Shown one piece after another: positions 36,291 to 47,489 of a DNA stretch of 64,000 nucleotides (the first letter of the stretch is position 1; the number at the start of each line of letters is the position of its first letter). Source of the DNA: Rosa chinensis. Lineage: Eukaryota > Streptophyta > Magnoliopsida > Rosales > Rosaceae. The position numbers were made by a program, and so were the translations under genes. The stretch is taken from the NCBI RefSeq assembly GCF_002994745.2, contig NC_037092.1:6810501-6874500 (forward strand), written 5' to 3'. The notes beneath the pieces were generated by a model. That model was not told the origin of the DNA and did not search any database. It saw only the letters and a program-made list of their open reading frames with translations.

Positions 36291-37776
36291 AACATACGTA
36301 TTCATATATATATTTTTTAATAAAGGAATTATCTTCATATAATAGGAAACTCAATAAAGTTGATTACAATCATATTGTAACACATTCAGATAACAATATT
36401 GGAGTGTTATCAAACGATAAGAAATTTGTGCTAGCCTCAAGCCAGAGTGACCATTACATACCATTCCGCTGCCATCTACAGACAGAACAAGAAGATGTGG
36501 TAGTACCCACGGTGGTACATAGAGATATGTCCACTCATTGAACATCCAATGCTTCGCCATTACAGAATAGCTTGAAGCCTCCTTCAGTACTACTCTAGAA
36601 GATTCGCTAGTACCACAGATGCCAAACAATAGTGTATTTTGTTGAATCAAACCTCCAGGATCCCAGATACGAAACCCTAGAGAATTAGAGTCCATCAATT
36701 GAATCCCCGAAATAGCCCATGTCCAAAAGGAACCCAAAACTGATTTGGGCACCCAAAGTCCACTTGCTTTCGGCACCCAACCAAAGTTGGGCTACTCATT
36801 TATGTTGGGCCTCCAAAGCTTTCTCCCCGGTTCGCCTTCAAAGCCTTCTCCAACCTGCTGCAAACGGAGTCCGAGAACACTCGACTTCACATAGGCAGCA
36901 ATATTAGTGCCGATCTGGATTGACAGAGCCTTCTTGACTACCGCCTCTGCAAATTGAAGTCCGAAATCCATCGATGCCATGCTCATAGTCACAAAGGCCA
37001 TTGTCGTTCTCCTCGGCACCTCCGTCAGAGATCCGAACGCCTGCGCTATCGCCCCTCGCAGCTCTTCAAATCTGCTCATCACTTGCATTTCCAACCAATC
37101 ATCCTTGAGCCGCCCTCGTCGTGGTCGGACCCGACTCGAAAGATCCTTCTCCACGATTAGGCGCCGGAAGGCCATACTGCACCAATGCTGGAGGTCGATT
37201 TTTCTTTGAAATTCTCTCTGAGAAAACTAGAGTTCTTGGTCGAGCGATTTAATTCGACAGAGAGGCTGATGTGGTTAGAAGTTTGCCAGAAAAGAACGGC
37301 GTTGGAAGGCTGAAAAACCATAAAATGTGGAGAGAAGGACTCCCCTTAGAGAAGAGGCCGACGTCGGCCGCCATGAGATACACCCAATATTGGGGCGGCT
37401 AGGGTTTGGAGAGAGCATACGTGCTATCTTAGGTGGGAAGTAATTTAGGACAAAAGAATTAACATACGTATTCATATGATTATATATTTTGCAAATCTAT
37501 TGACTACATTACATGAAATTTTTTCTATTCTTGATTGAAGATAAAAAAAAAATAGTGGTTTAAATATAAGCATGAGTGTAATGAAAAGAAAAAATGAAAA
37601 AAAAAAAACAAATTAAATTTCTTTTTTTAGAAGAAAGTCAAAATAATTTAGAGCCTAGATTTTAGAAGGATAAAATGGTCATTTTTTCAAGAATTACATG
37701 ACATGATTTGACAAATAGATATAAAAAAATAAATGATATGGCATGACACCTAGGATTATGACCAACAATCAATGAT
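35684..37776. mobile_element. Diverged relative of the foldback Mutator-like element
   Basis: The left end (GGAATGAT, GCCTCAAATCCTAG, ATGTCATGTAAG) and the inverted right end (TATATCATTGA, AATCCTAGGTGTCATGCCAT) match the terminal arms of the element at 30991-34216. AGAAGAAAGTCAAAATAATTTAGAGCC near 37630 matches its inner arm. It carries a later 1.15 kb retroelement insertion (36308-37460). The target duplication could not be found, so the ends are approximate. Confidence 0.55.
36308..37460 (-). mobile_element. Poly(A) retroelement of 1.15 kb with 17-bp TSD
   Basis: It is bounded by the perfect duplication AACATACGTATTCATAT (36291-36307, 37461-37477). Read on the minus strand, it has a GC-rich head beginning near CTAAATTACTTCCC, a 127-codon ORF (37175-36792), then a 141-codon ORF (36776-36351) with a F-R-I-W-D-P-G-G stretch. 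It ends in a LINE-like AATCAACTTTATTGAG tail with only a short T/A-rich end. No reverse transcriptase. A non-autonomous element mobilised by a LINE is the best reading. Confidence 0.8.
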
Positions 37777-39840
37777 ATAAAAAATAAGATATTCCAACCT
37801 TCATAGCAATATTGATTTTTTTTTTTTTGAACAATTAGTATAGTAGTGGACAATGAACTCGTAATCCCATACATTTTGGTATCATCCATGACATTCGTGC
37901 AATATTCATTTACCCAATTTTCTGATTCCTCAAGTTGCTCACGAATTATTGTGAGTCGTTAAACCAATTCTCACTCTCAGAATCATTACAGTTGAGCCTA
38001 GGAGAGTCGGCAACACTACACTCCAGAATAACCTTAACCTGGAAGGTATAATTCTTCTTCACATCATTGCCAGATCTTTTCTCTTTTGATCTTCGGCAAA
38101 AGTACAATTTACCATGATAGCGCCATGACCGATAGGACCTTTCATCTTAATTTAGTTACATTGGCCTGGGGACAACATGCCATTTAATTGAAAGACAACA
38201 GATGCAGTACAAGTTAAAGAAATTAATTGGAAAAGGATTTCTGATTGTTATCTTTGTGGTTCATATTTCCATGAGATAATTTCTGTACTGCTATGCTGTG
38301 AAACCTAATTCTTCTCGCATAACCAATGGGAATGGAAATCAAAACCAACTTCTGTATTTGACCTCCAACAACTCCGCAGACCAGAAAGAAATAATATATA
38401 TATCCATGGACTGGGTTCATGAATAGTAAACAGAATGGTGACGGAAGTACAGGGTTAGTCGATCTGTTTTTAGAGATTCAGTTTTTATCGCTTTTGAAAA
38501 TTGGGATCATTTTATTTGATGAATTAGAAAAATCCTAGTTCTTCATGCAAAACCAAAAGAATTAAAGGGAATAGAAATCAAAACCAACTTCTTCTGTGTT
38601 TGACATCCAACAAATCCACAAAACAAAAAGAAATGATATGTATGCTATCCATGGATTTCAGTAGCACATAGAATACGGAAACCACCACAAGAGTGAAACA
38701 AAAGGGATGGGTTCCACAGTCTGCTATAGTCAAATAGCCCAAAGTGAGGTGGTGTTCAGCCACTTTCACTCCACTGGTTCCATTGGTTTGGCTTATTTGT
38801 TTGGGATTATGCACCAGACTTTGGCACCAAGCTAACTCTGAACCCTATATGCTTGAAAGGAACCTAGTAAGGGCCACCACTATTACACCTTCCCTTCTGG
38901 TTCTGGGTACTTGGCCCAGAGTTTGTGAACATTCTAACACGAGATCAAAAAACTTGGCCCCATTTGGGGCCACCCTGGGTTTGGTCCCCATGAGTGTGAT
39001 CATCATCTCTACTATGATCTGAGCTTAGGTGAGTAGTCCATTGTGGAATCCCATACATGAATGTTACCAAAAGCAGTACTTCATTGAGGTGCTTCAGTTT
39101 CAGTGTTTTACAACCATGGGAAGCACTTGTGCTTATGGTAGCTGCTTGCGAAGAGTAGTGGAGGATTTCAAATATCTTTCTAGTGGGTGAGACGAGATGA
39201 AGAAGTCGGCAGATATTTGGATTTGGTTTTTCCGGCCAATTGTTTTTCATGTGTTTTTTAAGTTATTTATCAAAAAAAAAAAAATTCACTTTATTTAACG
39301 TCTTTTGTTACCTACATATGCAATAGACAAGTTATCTTGTACGTGTCTGAAAGGTCATTGTCTTCACTCTCTCCACCTTTGCCTGCAAAAGTTCTAATCT
39401 GATTTAGTATGTGCAAATTAAAAATGACAAATGTGCTTTCAATAATCGAAAACATCTACTAGATATAGTCAAAAGTACTTTATGGCTTATAAAGCATGTT
39501 CTTGTTGTAGGAAAAGAAACTCGGTAAAGGATTGCTTTCAAGTTTCAAGTGCATGTATGTTAGGGGGGGAAAAAACTCACCTATAGTCTCTTAATACTAA
39601 AGAGGAATGTAAAACATCCACAAACAAGTACTTAGAGTGTTTGGAAAGCAACATTCCTACATCATTAGAATCTAATTACTAATTATATTACCAAGCTCTA
39701 AACCTTCCTGTGGTTGATATTAACTTGCCAAAAAAGAATCAGACGAAGGCATAAACATCACCACCTTTTAGTTTATATAATTGCAATTTCCTAACAATCT
39801 TATCTTGCTTTCAGCTGATTGGAAGCTGGAATCTTCATTA
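37777..39840. other. Intergenic region with a local duplication
   Basis: No convincing gene. The block with GGAAATCAAAACCAACTTCTGTATTTGACC at 38329-38415 is repeated, diverged, at 38569-38660 (AGAAATCAAAACCAACTTCT, ...CCATGGA). Overlapping ORFs at 38744-39022 (+) and 39250-38945 (-) are short and lack recognisable content. Confidence 0.5.
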
Positions 39841-40119
39841 TCAAAATGAGTGAATGAGGAGAGGGTTGTTTATGGTGATGCTTGCCTTTAGCATTATCCT
39901 CCCCAGCTGATCCATCAACACAACTAAGAGAATAGCCATAAAAGAAATGGCACTCATGCACTGACCAGTCACTAGTGGATACTGGCCGCCTAATTGCCCT
40001 TTGAAGGGCTCTTTACAAAGGCACAGAGACAATGATGGTGGGGTGCATAGCTTCAGAAAGTTGAAGATGAAATCAAACAGAATGATTGGGAAATGGATGA
40101 TATATGCTAAACCCTCCAT
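39841..40119 (-). CDS. Possible small membrane protein, 92 aa
   Basis: The ATG at 40119 lies in a good plant context (GACCATGGAGG) behind a GAA-rich leader (ACTAGAAGAAGAAG). The 92-residue product has a hydrophobic N-terminal segment (about residues 5-24), a Cys-rich middle (C-T-P-P-S-L-S-L-C-L-C) and a second hydrophobic segment (about 55-72). I do not recognise a family. Against it: a single short exon, no paralogue in the window, and no clear promoter. It may be a real small protein or a chance ORF in a transcript. Confidence 0.35.
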   Translation of the reverse strand: MEGLAYIIHFPIILFDFIFNFLKLCTPPSLSLCLCKEPFKGQLGGQYPLVTGQCMSAISFMAILLVVLMDQLGRIMLKASITINNPLLIHSF

Positions 40120-41941
40120 GGTCTTCTTCTTCTAGTTGCTTCAATCTCACTCTACTAAACAAGGTTGCCAAACAGATAATTAATGCCAAAGCTGTTAGGG
40201 GTAGGGACTAGCAGCTTGTGTTTTTCTGCTTTCATTTGTTTGTGTTTTGAAGGAAGAGTTTCCAAATGTCTATTTCAGAATAGTAATTATGCTTCCTACA
40301 ATTGGTGATGAGTTATCTGTATATGCACTTACTTAGTGCTTTAATTTGTTTGTATTTTCAACAAAGAAACCCCAAATGTCTATTTCAGAATAATAATTTG
40401 GCCCCTAACAACTTGATGATCAGCTACTCCTCAAAAAAAAAAAAAAAAAAAAAACTTGATGATTAGCTATCTGTGTAGGCCACTTGCTTAAGGGAGAGGA
40501 TTACCAAATTGGAGACTCTTTGAGAACACTCTTTCAGTTGTACTTGATACAAATAATTAAACTAACTCATAATGGATTCCAATAGTTGGCTTGCACAAGT
40601 TGTATTAGGGAAGCCCTACTAGCCCCTTTTCTATGACTAATTTGTTAAGCTTTTCACTAGCCCCTTTTCTATGACTATTTTGTTGATAGCTCAAAAAGCA
40701 TACTTTGACATCCTCAACATATTTATTTGTCTAATAACGAGGGCTATATGATGTTAAACAATAATTATACGCTAGAAGGAATGGTCAATATTAGCTTTAA
40801 ATATATTTGTTTGTACGTACCTAGTCGATTTCTAAAGTCGGCCGTAGGCCCTTGCTGTTTGGTGTCTAAAATGAGCCGGAAAATTAGATAGGATTAGTAA
40901 CTTTTTAAACACAGGCATTAAAAAGTAAAGCAGGCTAGGCTACAAAATAAAAATCGATAAGTTATACAACTGTTTGAAAGTTAAGGGCCGAGTTGGTTGC
41001 ATCATTTTTCTCCTTTAAGGGTCAGGGTTGCAGTATTCACAGTATTCTTAATACTTTAAGACGTTTTTGAGGTCAAATAATTGTACAATTGATGGTATCA
41101 AAGGTTTAATTATATTGCGCGTGGTACAATTTTAGATATTTGGAATCCTCATTTCTCACTTCTTTCTGATTTGCAAGGTATTTCCCCTATGTTATTTATC
41201 CAGCTACATCTTTTTGCCTCCCGCACATGCAGAATGAGATTGCAACTATTAAGTGGGATGTCCAGAGGATCAGACTGTGTCCAATATAGAAGTCCCGGAT
41301 GGGATACAAGCATGGGCAATGAGCAGAATATAGAAGATGGCAGAGACCCACTTTGATTAATTGCTCATACCCAAAACTGAGGTTATTGTTAAGTCTGCAT
41401 CACACCCCTCCCTTTTCATCTGCGTCTCTCCCCTCACAAAACTACAAACTCTTTTGTTAATATCATGAATTGTCTGTTTTGCTTCCTTTCCATTATCAGA
41501 GTCTTGGAAGATCACGTAGAGCAAAGTGATTCATGTCCTCTTAGAGAAACAAAAACTAGTGGATGCCCCACAATGCAAACCACAACCACCCAACACTTGT
41601 ATCAGAACTTGGATTCATAATTAGTTTTTCTGCAGCTGATGCTACATCAGTTGGTGTAATTCCAGCTGGGTTCAGTCCATTTCCATTGACTTGAAACGTT
41701 GACCTCTCTATCATTTTCTCAATAATTGAGTTCCAAATATCACATATTCACATGCTTTGCTTTGAATTAAAAAGGCTTATTATATAATTGGTGATCCACA
41801 TTCAACCCCCTCTTTGGGGATTTTCAGATCCATGTAATGGGAATTGGGAACACAACGGAACCTGAAAAAAGGCCTACCTTGGACCTAGCTTAGTTTAAAA
41901 AAAGCCTACAAAGTTTAAAAAAAGCCTACAAGTAAAAGAGA
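40120..41941. other. Intergenic region with small duplications
   Basis: The CCAAATGTCTATTTCAGAATA block occurs at 40262-40283 and 40374-40393 within two diverged units of about 110 bp (from 40221 and from 40341). AGCCCCTTTTCTATGACTA is repeated at 40621 and 40660. A poly(A) run lies at 40433-40454. No gene recognised. Confidence 0.5.
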
Positions 41942-42014
41942 TGGAGATGCAGGGGATCGAACCCTGTACCTCCCGCATGCAAAGCGGGCGCTCTACCATT
42001 TGAGCTACATCCCC
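41942..42014 (-). tRNA. trnA-UGC: tRNA-Ala (UGC)
   Basis: On the minus strand a 73-nt cloverleaf starts GGGGATGTAGCTCAAATGG and ends CATCTCCA, with the consensus B box GGTTCGATCCC. The anticodon loop CTTTGCATG gives anticodon TGC. It lies about 230 bp upstream of the bL34 gene, on the opposite strand. Confidence 0.96.
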
Positions 42015-42087
42015 AACTGATAGTTCATGTCAAAGGATATATTTCTTATTAGCAAAATATTAAGCGTTGAAGAGTAGATGTAAGGGG

Positions 42088-42101
42088 CTGGGCCGGCCCA
42101 G
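42088..42101 (+). promoter_or_regulatory. Palindromic site II (TGGGCC) pair before bL34
   Basis: CTGGGCCGGCCCAG is a perfect 14-bp palindrome containing TGGGCC in both orientations, 141 bp before the ATG. Site II elements bind TCP factors and are common in promoters of ribosomal and organelle-biogenesis genes, which fits the downstream gene. Confidence 0.55.
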
Positions 42102-42241
42102 TGAGTTTGAAGTTTTGATAAACCCGGTCGGAAGGATCCAAACCCGACATGTGTGTGACACTGGATAAGGCGAAGAGGCTGAAGAAAAACCTCATCTTTG
42201 GTCTTGTTTTGCCTCTTTGGGGATAACAGAGAAACCAAAGA

Positions 42242-43304
42242 ATGGCTACACTCTCAGCAATTTCATGGTCACCTTCTCTCTCAACTAGACCCACTACTTC
42301 TGCTTGCCTCACATTCCTCACCGGAAGGAGAAGCTCCGTCTCTGTCAACGTTGCCGCCGCGCGTTCTTCGTTGCTTCACTGCTCCTTCATCCCCTCCTCT
42401 TCTGCTTCTCTCTCTTCCCCTTCTTCGTTTTCAGGTAATTCACGCTGTTTGAGCTCCTTTTTCTTTTGTTGGGTGATTCTGGAATGTGGGTGTTTGCTCG
42501 TTTTGCTCAAGGTTGTGTTCAGTGTTGAAATGTGGGATCTTTATGTCGTAATTTGTAGTGGGTAGTCTTGGTTGAATTTCAGGAGCTTATAGGTTGTACA
42601 TTCCCTTGTTTCTTTGAAATTTTGCGTGCGTTTGTTTTTTTGGCTTGGTTAGGTACTCTAGCTTCATGAAAGTAGATTTCTTGCACTAAAGAAAGTAAAT
42701 TTCTTGCTTATAAGCTAAATTGAGAGCAGTTTTGCTTTGTGAAACAACTGAATTACTCCAATAGGTATTCAAAAGATACCTTACAGCATATGTGAACGTT
42801 TTGTTAGTTACAAGATACCAACACTGCAATGCAGGCACACACCTTGACCGCTCCAAAATCGATCTTGGCAATGCCAGCATTGCAATGATAATGTTGGCAA
42901 CACTGCTAGTACTTTATCTTTTTCCTCCTAGACTCTTAACAAGGGTATGGCTTTATTTGGTTGCCGAAAATTGAGCTGAAGAGCAATACCACCTACATGG
43001 CTTGATGTGTAATAATAATTGATGTACCTGTTATTTTTAATTTGCAGGTTTATCTTTAGGTTTGGATTTGATCTCTAATGTTGGGATTGGAAGAAGAAGA
43101 GGCTCTGGCTTAGTGGTGAGGGCTGGGAAGGCTGCCCTGTGTCTAACAAAGAGAAACAGGTCCCGGAAATCTCTGGCTCGAACTCACGGCTTCCGCAGAC
43201 GCATGAGAACCACTAGCGGTAGAGCAATGTTGAAGCGCCGACGTGCCAAGGGGCGGAAGGTCCTCTGCACCAAGACCAATCCCAACAGTGGAAAACGTGC
43301 CTGA
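42242..43304 (+). CDS. RPL34: Plastid 50S ribosomal protein bL34
   Basis: Exons 42242-42434 and 43048-43304, with a GT-AG intron of 613 bp, give 149 residues. Residues 1 to about 90 are a Ser/Thr-rich chloroplast transit peptide, ending near the V-V-R-A-G-K processing-like site. The C-terminal part is the bL34 domain: TKRNRSRKSLARTHGFRRRM, followed by R-A-M-L-K-R-R-R-A-K-G-R-K, the highly basic signature conserved from bacteria. bL34 binds 23S rRNA in the large subunit. The start ATG lies in a good context (AGAATGGC) and no other ATG precedes it in the transit frame. The promoter has a site II palindrome. Confidence 0.96.
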
Positions 43305-43734
43305 TTGTGTCTTTTCCATATTCAGTATAATTAGGTAAATGCAGTTCTATGTAATGATGTCTAATAGCTGATACTTGTGTGAGGATTTGAAGAATTTCAA
43401 ACTTCTTTCCCATGTTGCCTTCTGTATTGTTTCATTTAGAAAGGCTATTGTTAGTCAGAATTTTGCATATTACTTGTGTTTTGCTGTCTCTTTGTATGAA
43501 TTCATTCTTAAGTATGGCCTTGAATGTATTCACACCTAAATGGAAGGTGCATTCTTAACAGACACTGTCTTGTCTGCCAGATTATGAAACTTCATTTGAG
43601 CAAATATGCTAGTACAGAATACAGGGTGTTCATCGTGAAGGATAAATAGTAGAAATGCATAAATATGGAAAGGGGAGTAGTCAGGCAGTTATCTTTTCTG
43701 CCTGCTATACATTATTTGTTTGATTAGTTAACAG
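43305..43734. other. 3' intergenic between bL34 and the protease relic
   Basis: Contains the 3' ends of two convergent units. ATATGGAAA..GGGAGTAGTCAG near 43660 resembles sequence just 3' of the intact protease (55715), showing that the duplication extends beyond the coding region. Confidence 0.5.
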
Positions 43735-44660
43735 TTACGCAGTCGGATAGGAAGCCCTGATAGCAAGGCCACACTTACCTTCTGGGGCGTCAACGTTTCT
43801 AAGAATTTTCATATAGCCATTTTCACCCCAAGTCTCACCCCACGAATTCTTCAATAACCAATAGTCGATGTCACCTTCAGTTGTTCCGTACCCAATGGCT
43901 GCAACAGCATGATGGAGGTTCGTCCCGCAATCACCGGAAAACACCCCACTACTGTAATGCTGAAACGCTACACCAGAAGCATCAATGCTAACCGAGACTG
44001 GTTGCTTGGACACAGCCTTTAGTAGATCGTCTTCACTTTTGGAAGGGACTATTTCATAACCAGTGATCTGGGCAGCATGGTCACTTTCCTTGTTAGTGTC
44101 ACATGATCCCATGTCTGTGCTCTGGTATTGGTAATTTTCTTCACTAGCGATTCCTCCATTTTGTATTATGTATTGAAATGCATTCACTTCACTGCCACCG
44201 TCGCAGCCATTGTTGTTGTGATCACAATCGACAAGTTGTTGCTCGGACAGCGGGATCAATTGGCCAGTTTTGATTTGGATTAGCCCTTCTACTGTTGCCA
44301 CTACGGTAAATGCCCAACAAGCACCTGCATGTGTATGCAGGAAAAAAACGATGAATTCTATTAATTAGGCAAGAAGGTAGGGTGTGTGCATCACTTACCA
44401 CATTGACCTTGATTTCTTATGCGGGTAACAGCTCCTTGCTCCCTCCAGTCCATGCTAGCTGGAACCTCAGTTGCAGCCAAGCTTTGGTACCGAAAAGATT
44501 TATGTTCGAAATAGGTTGAACTTGAGCTGGAGGGGATTTTGTATCCAGTATGATGTCTCATGAATTCTTCATTAGTCATATCAGAAAATTCGTTGATGCT
44601 CAACTTGTAAGTCTTGTTCCCTTCACTGTTGGATTTCTCCACAAATTCAACATTCTTCAT
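43735..44660 (-). pseudogene. 5'-truncated papain-like cysteine protease
   Basis: The minus-strand pieces about 44660-44399 and 44324-43735 are joined by a normal GT-AG intron at the same place as in the intact copy (55789-56930). Present are the end of the I29 prodomain (N-E-F-S-D-M-T-N-E-E-F), the active-site stretch CGACWAF, and the H-A-V-A-A-I-G-Y-G and LLKNSWGE blocks. Signal peptide and the first half of the prodomain are gone: homology stops at N-V-E-F-V-E-K, and upstream lies unrelated repeat DNA. The mature enzyme frame is otherwise free of stops, so the loss is probably recent. Without signal and complete prodomain a functional product is unlikely. Confidence 0.85.
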
Positions 44661-44799
44661 GAAAAACAGTATATTACATACCTTTTCACTGCCTTGAAAA
44701 ACAGAGGGGAAATAAGAAAACGTGGTATATATATCTAGTACCACTCATTAATGAACATCCATGCTCACTTATTCTAAACAGGCCTATCTTACTATGATC

Positions 44800-45790
44800 A
44801 AAACGATTGCATAGTAAATAAGCATAGTACATAAAAAACTTAAAAGGAAGGCTAAAGAAAATCCTTATGAGCCCATACCCTCCACCAGGATCCCATAACC
44901 GAAACCCTAGTAAGCCAGAGCTCGCCTGTTTGGTCCAAACTTGGGCCACAATCCACAATCGTGACACCCAATCAGTTTTGAGCGGCCAAAATGATCTAGG
45001 CACCCAAAGCTTCCCAGAATTGGGCCGCAAACTTGATCTGGGTCATACAGCAGATTTGGGTAGCCCAATCGAGTTGGGCCTCGAAACTGATCTCGGCACC
45101 CAACCTAGAATGAGCATACCCACTCCTTCTCCGATCACTATCACGGCCTCCACCTCCACTGCACATACAAGATGCAGGCCTCCGCGACCGAATTTAGATC
45201 TCGCAAAACTCTAATCCAACACCGAGAATCAGCAAGACTTTCGTCCACCTTGAGATGCTCTTGCAAGTTGGAGCCGGCCCACCACTGCCTTTGAAAGCCA
45301 GATCGCCGCCACCTTGTTCCAGGAACAGAAACGATCCTTCGTCTCATCCACCAATCGACAAAAGCCGATCTCCTTCAACCCTGCAGGCCCGCTGTCAGGC
45401 TTTTTCAACCGTCCTCTGCGTCGGATCCTATCCGGATAAGCATGGTAGCCCATAACCGCAAGCATGTAATGGAAAGCTGTACTACCCACCGACCCCTCCC
45501 AACAATGGGAGAGCCCATCACAGCAAGCAATCGCTTGAGCTTTCACCAAGTCGGAGTACAAATCTGCAGTACCCCCTTTGTAGTGCACAATACCTATTAT
45601 CGGACACAAAGCAGTTGCGTTCTTTGGAGATCGGCGCACGGGCTCCGCCTGTATAGGCCGGTTCTCGATGCCATTTGGGCAGCGTACCTTCTTCCCCTCT
45701 CTAGGCGAAAAGGCAGATCGAGCCGCTTAGCTGTACGATTGGCACAAGGGAGCGCCATTGGAAGCCTAGCAAGCGGCGGCTAGGGCAGAG
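44800..45790 (-). mobile_element. Retroelement fragment related to the 1.1 kb poly(A) units
   Basis: The minus-strand F-R-L-W-D-P-G-G and L-W-V-P-R-S stretches match the unit at 36351-36776, and the GC-rich head (45640-45780) is similar in composition. No poly(A) end or target duplication could be found, so both limits are estimates. It lies where the 5' half of the protease copy should be. Confidence 0.5.
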
Positions 45791-46244
45791 CATTGAGTTG
45801 CTGTTATGGACAATTCTTTAGATAGGCTTCAACCACTTGGCAACTCATTTTCATAAGTTATTCAATTTTTATCATGAGTTGATGAAGCCCAAAACCTAGT
45901 AGAATACCTTAAGCTCTTACCCATGAGTGATATAGGAAGAAAAAAGGAAAAATGGTGGCCAATACTAAACATAAACATAATGTAACGCCCACTCTTATAC
46001 ATCTATGATTTTCTTCTTTATATATATTATTGAAATTCATTAAATAAATTCTTTTTAATTTCAGTAAATACTTAATGAGAGGTTTCTTAGGTAAGTACAT
46101 AGATATAAGAGTTAATTGCCATTTTGTACGACTTAGTCGTCTGATCATTTTCTATTACTTTTGACTTTTTTTTCTTTATCAAACTTTTGAGAGTATGTAA
46201 TTCACATATAGTTTAACATATAATATCCATTAATTAGCTAATCT
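45791..46244. other. AT-rich spacer before the LTR element
   Basis: No gene or repeat end recognised. Confidence 0.5.
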
Positions 46245-46249
46245 GGTTG

Positions 46250-47392
46250 TGTTTGAACCCAAAATTAACATTTTTTCCAGACAAGGGGGACTCGAAAAAA
46301 CCGCGCCATTATCCGTGGACCAACCTATTTATTTTCGACAAGTTCGGAAAATATTGTTTAGAGGCTAAATAAGGCCTACTTGGAGATCAAGCAATATCGA
46401 AGCAAATCTGAATATTCCTCGATTTACTATTTAATTATCAAATATTTGATAATTAATGGTGATTTGTTTGCTTGATTACCAAGATTATGCAAAAGAGAAC
46501 AATAACGTGGCCCTGTAAGGGATTATGGTTTCCCATGCAATTATGCAATTAAGGTGGATGTGGAACTATTTGCTGCCAAGATATGTATATATAAGATACC
46601 TCACGAAGTCGCGAAGATATATATGAATATATATATATATATATATGTGTGTGCATATCCTACAGTCCGCGTCCAAGGAGATTACGTTCAGGACTCCAAG
46701 AGGCAATTAATCCTTGCCTATATTCCAGCGGCGACAGAGGCGGATAATTATTAATTATTGTCTATGATAGTTATCAAAACTATTAAGAGTTTTGATTTGA
46801 TTCAAATGCCAATAACTGTGGCCTAAAATATAGTATTTTATTCCTATTTGGAAAGTGAATCTACAAGCAGCCTATATATAGAGGCTAAAGACGATACTAT
46901 AAAACACAACTCTCTCAATCAACTAATCGCACAGATTATCAAGTCTCCCCGGAGTAAACCTTCAACCTAGTTGAAACCCTGTGACTGTACTTCCAGTCCT
47001 AGTCTCTCCAAGAGTCGACTATTAGTGCTACTGCCACCGATACTACCAGTGAAGCAAGGGTAACGCCCTCGCAACCCCTGCGAAGCTAAAGTCACGCTTT
47101 AGCAAACCCTGTGCTTTCTCCAAACTTCCCAGTGATTGCTCTGCTCAACCTACAACTTTGAGTATCGATTCGGTGACACGAAGAGATCACAACCAAAGCC
47201 CTTATCCGTAAGGCAAGAAGTCCTTTCTCGAAAGGCAGGAAAAGAGCCTTGTGACGAGGTTGGTGCTCTCCTCGTCCACAATGCTTGATCTGACTTGGTC
47301 AAGGGACGCCCCGACGACTGCACCCCACGGTGCTGGCACGCTCGCGCATTCACAAGAGACAGTTTGTACAGCACTGATTTTCGTGTCAAACA
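46250..47392 (+). repeat. 5' LTR
   Basis: It starts TGTTTGAACCCAAAATTAAC and ends GTGTCAAACA. It contains a TATA-like run (46866-46883, CAGCCTATATATAGAGGC) followed by a short leader, a probable U3/R promoter. An uninterrupted copy of the site later occupied by the hAT element in the 3' LTR lies near 46520. Confidence 0.92.
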
Positions 47393-47413
47393 TTTTGGCA
47401 CGCCCAGTGGGAC
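47393..47413 (+). other. Primer-binding site
   Basis: TTTTGGCACGCCCAGTGGGAC follows the 5' LTR at once. A TGG start, complementary to a tRNA CCA end, is expected. I did not settle which tRNA matches best. Confidence 0.7.
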
Positions 47414-47489
47414 CACGTTAGAGTCTTTTGTGTTCACCATCATTGGGATGCCAGGGGAATATCTTTACCGAAGGAACTCCTAAAGTGAA

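Noticed and set aside
36792..37175. 127-codon minus-strand ORF as a gene
   Set aside because: It is within an insertion bounded by a 17-bp target duplication, so retroelement-derived.
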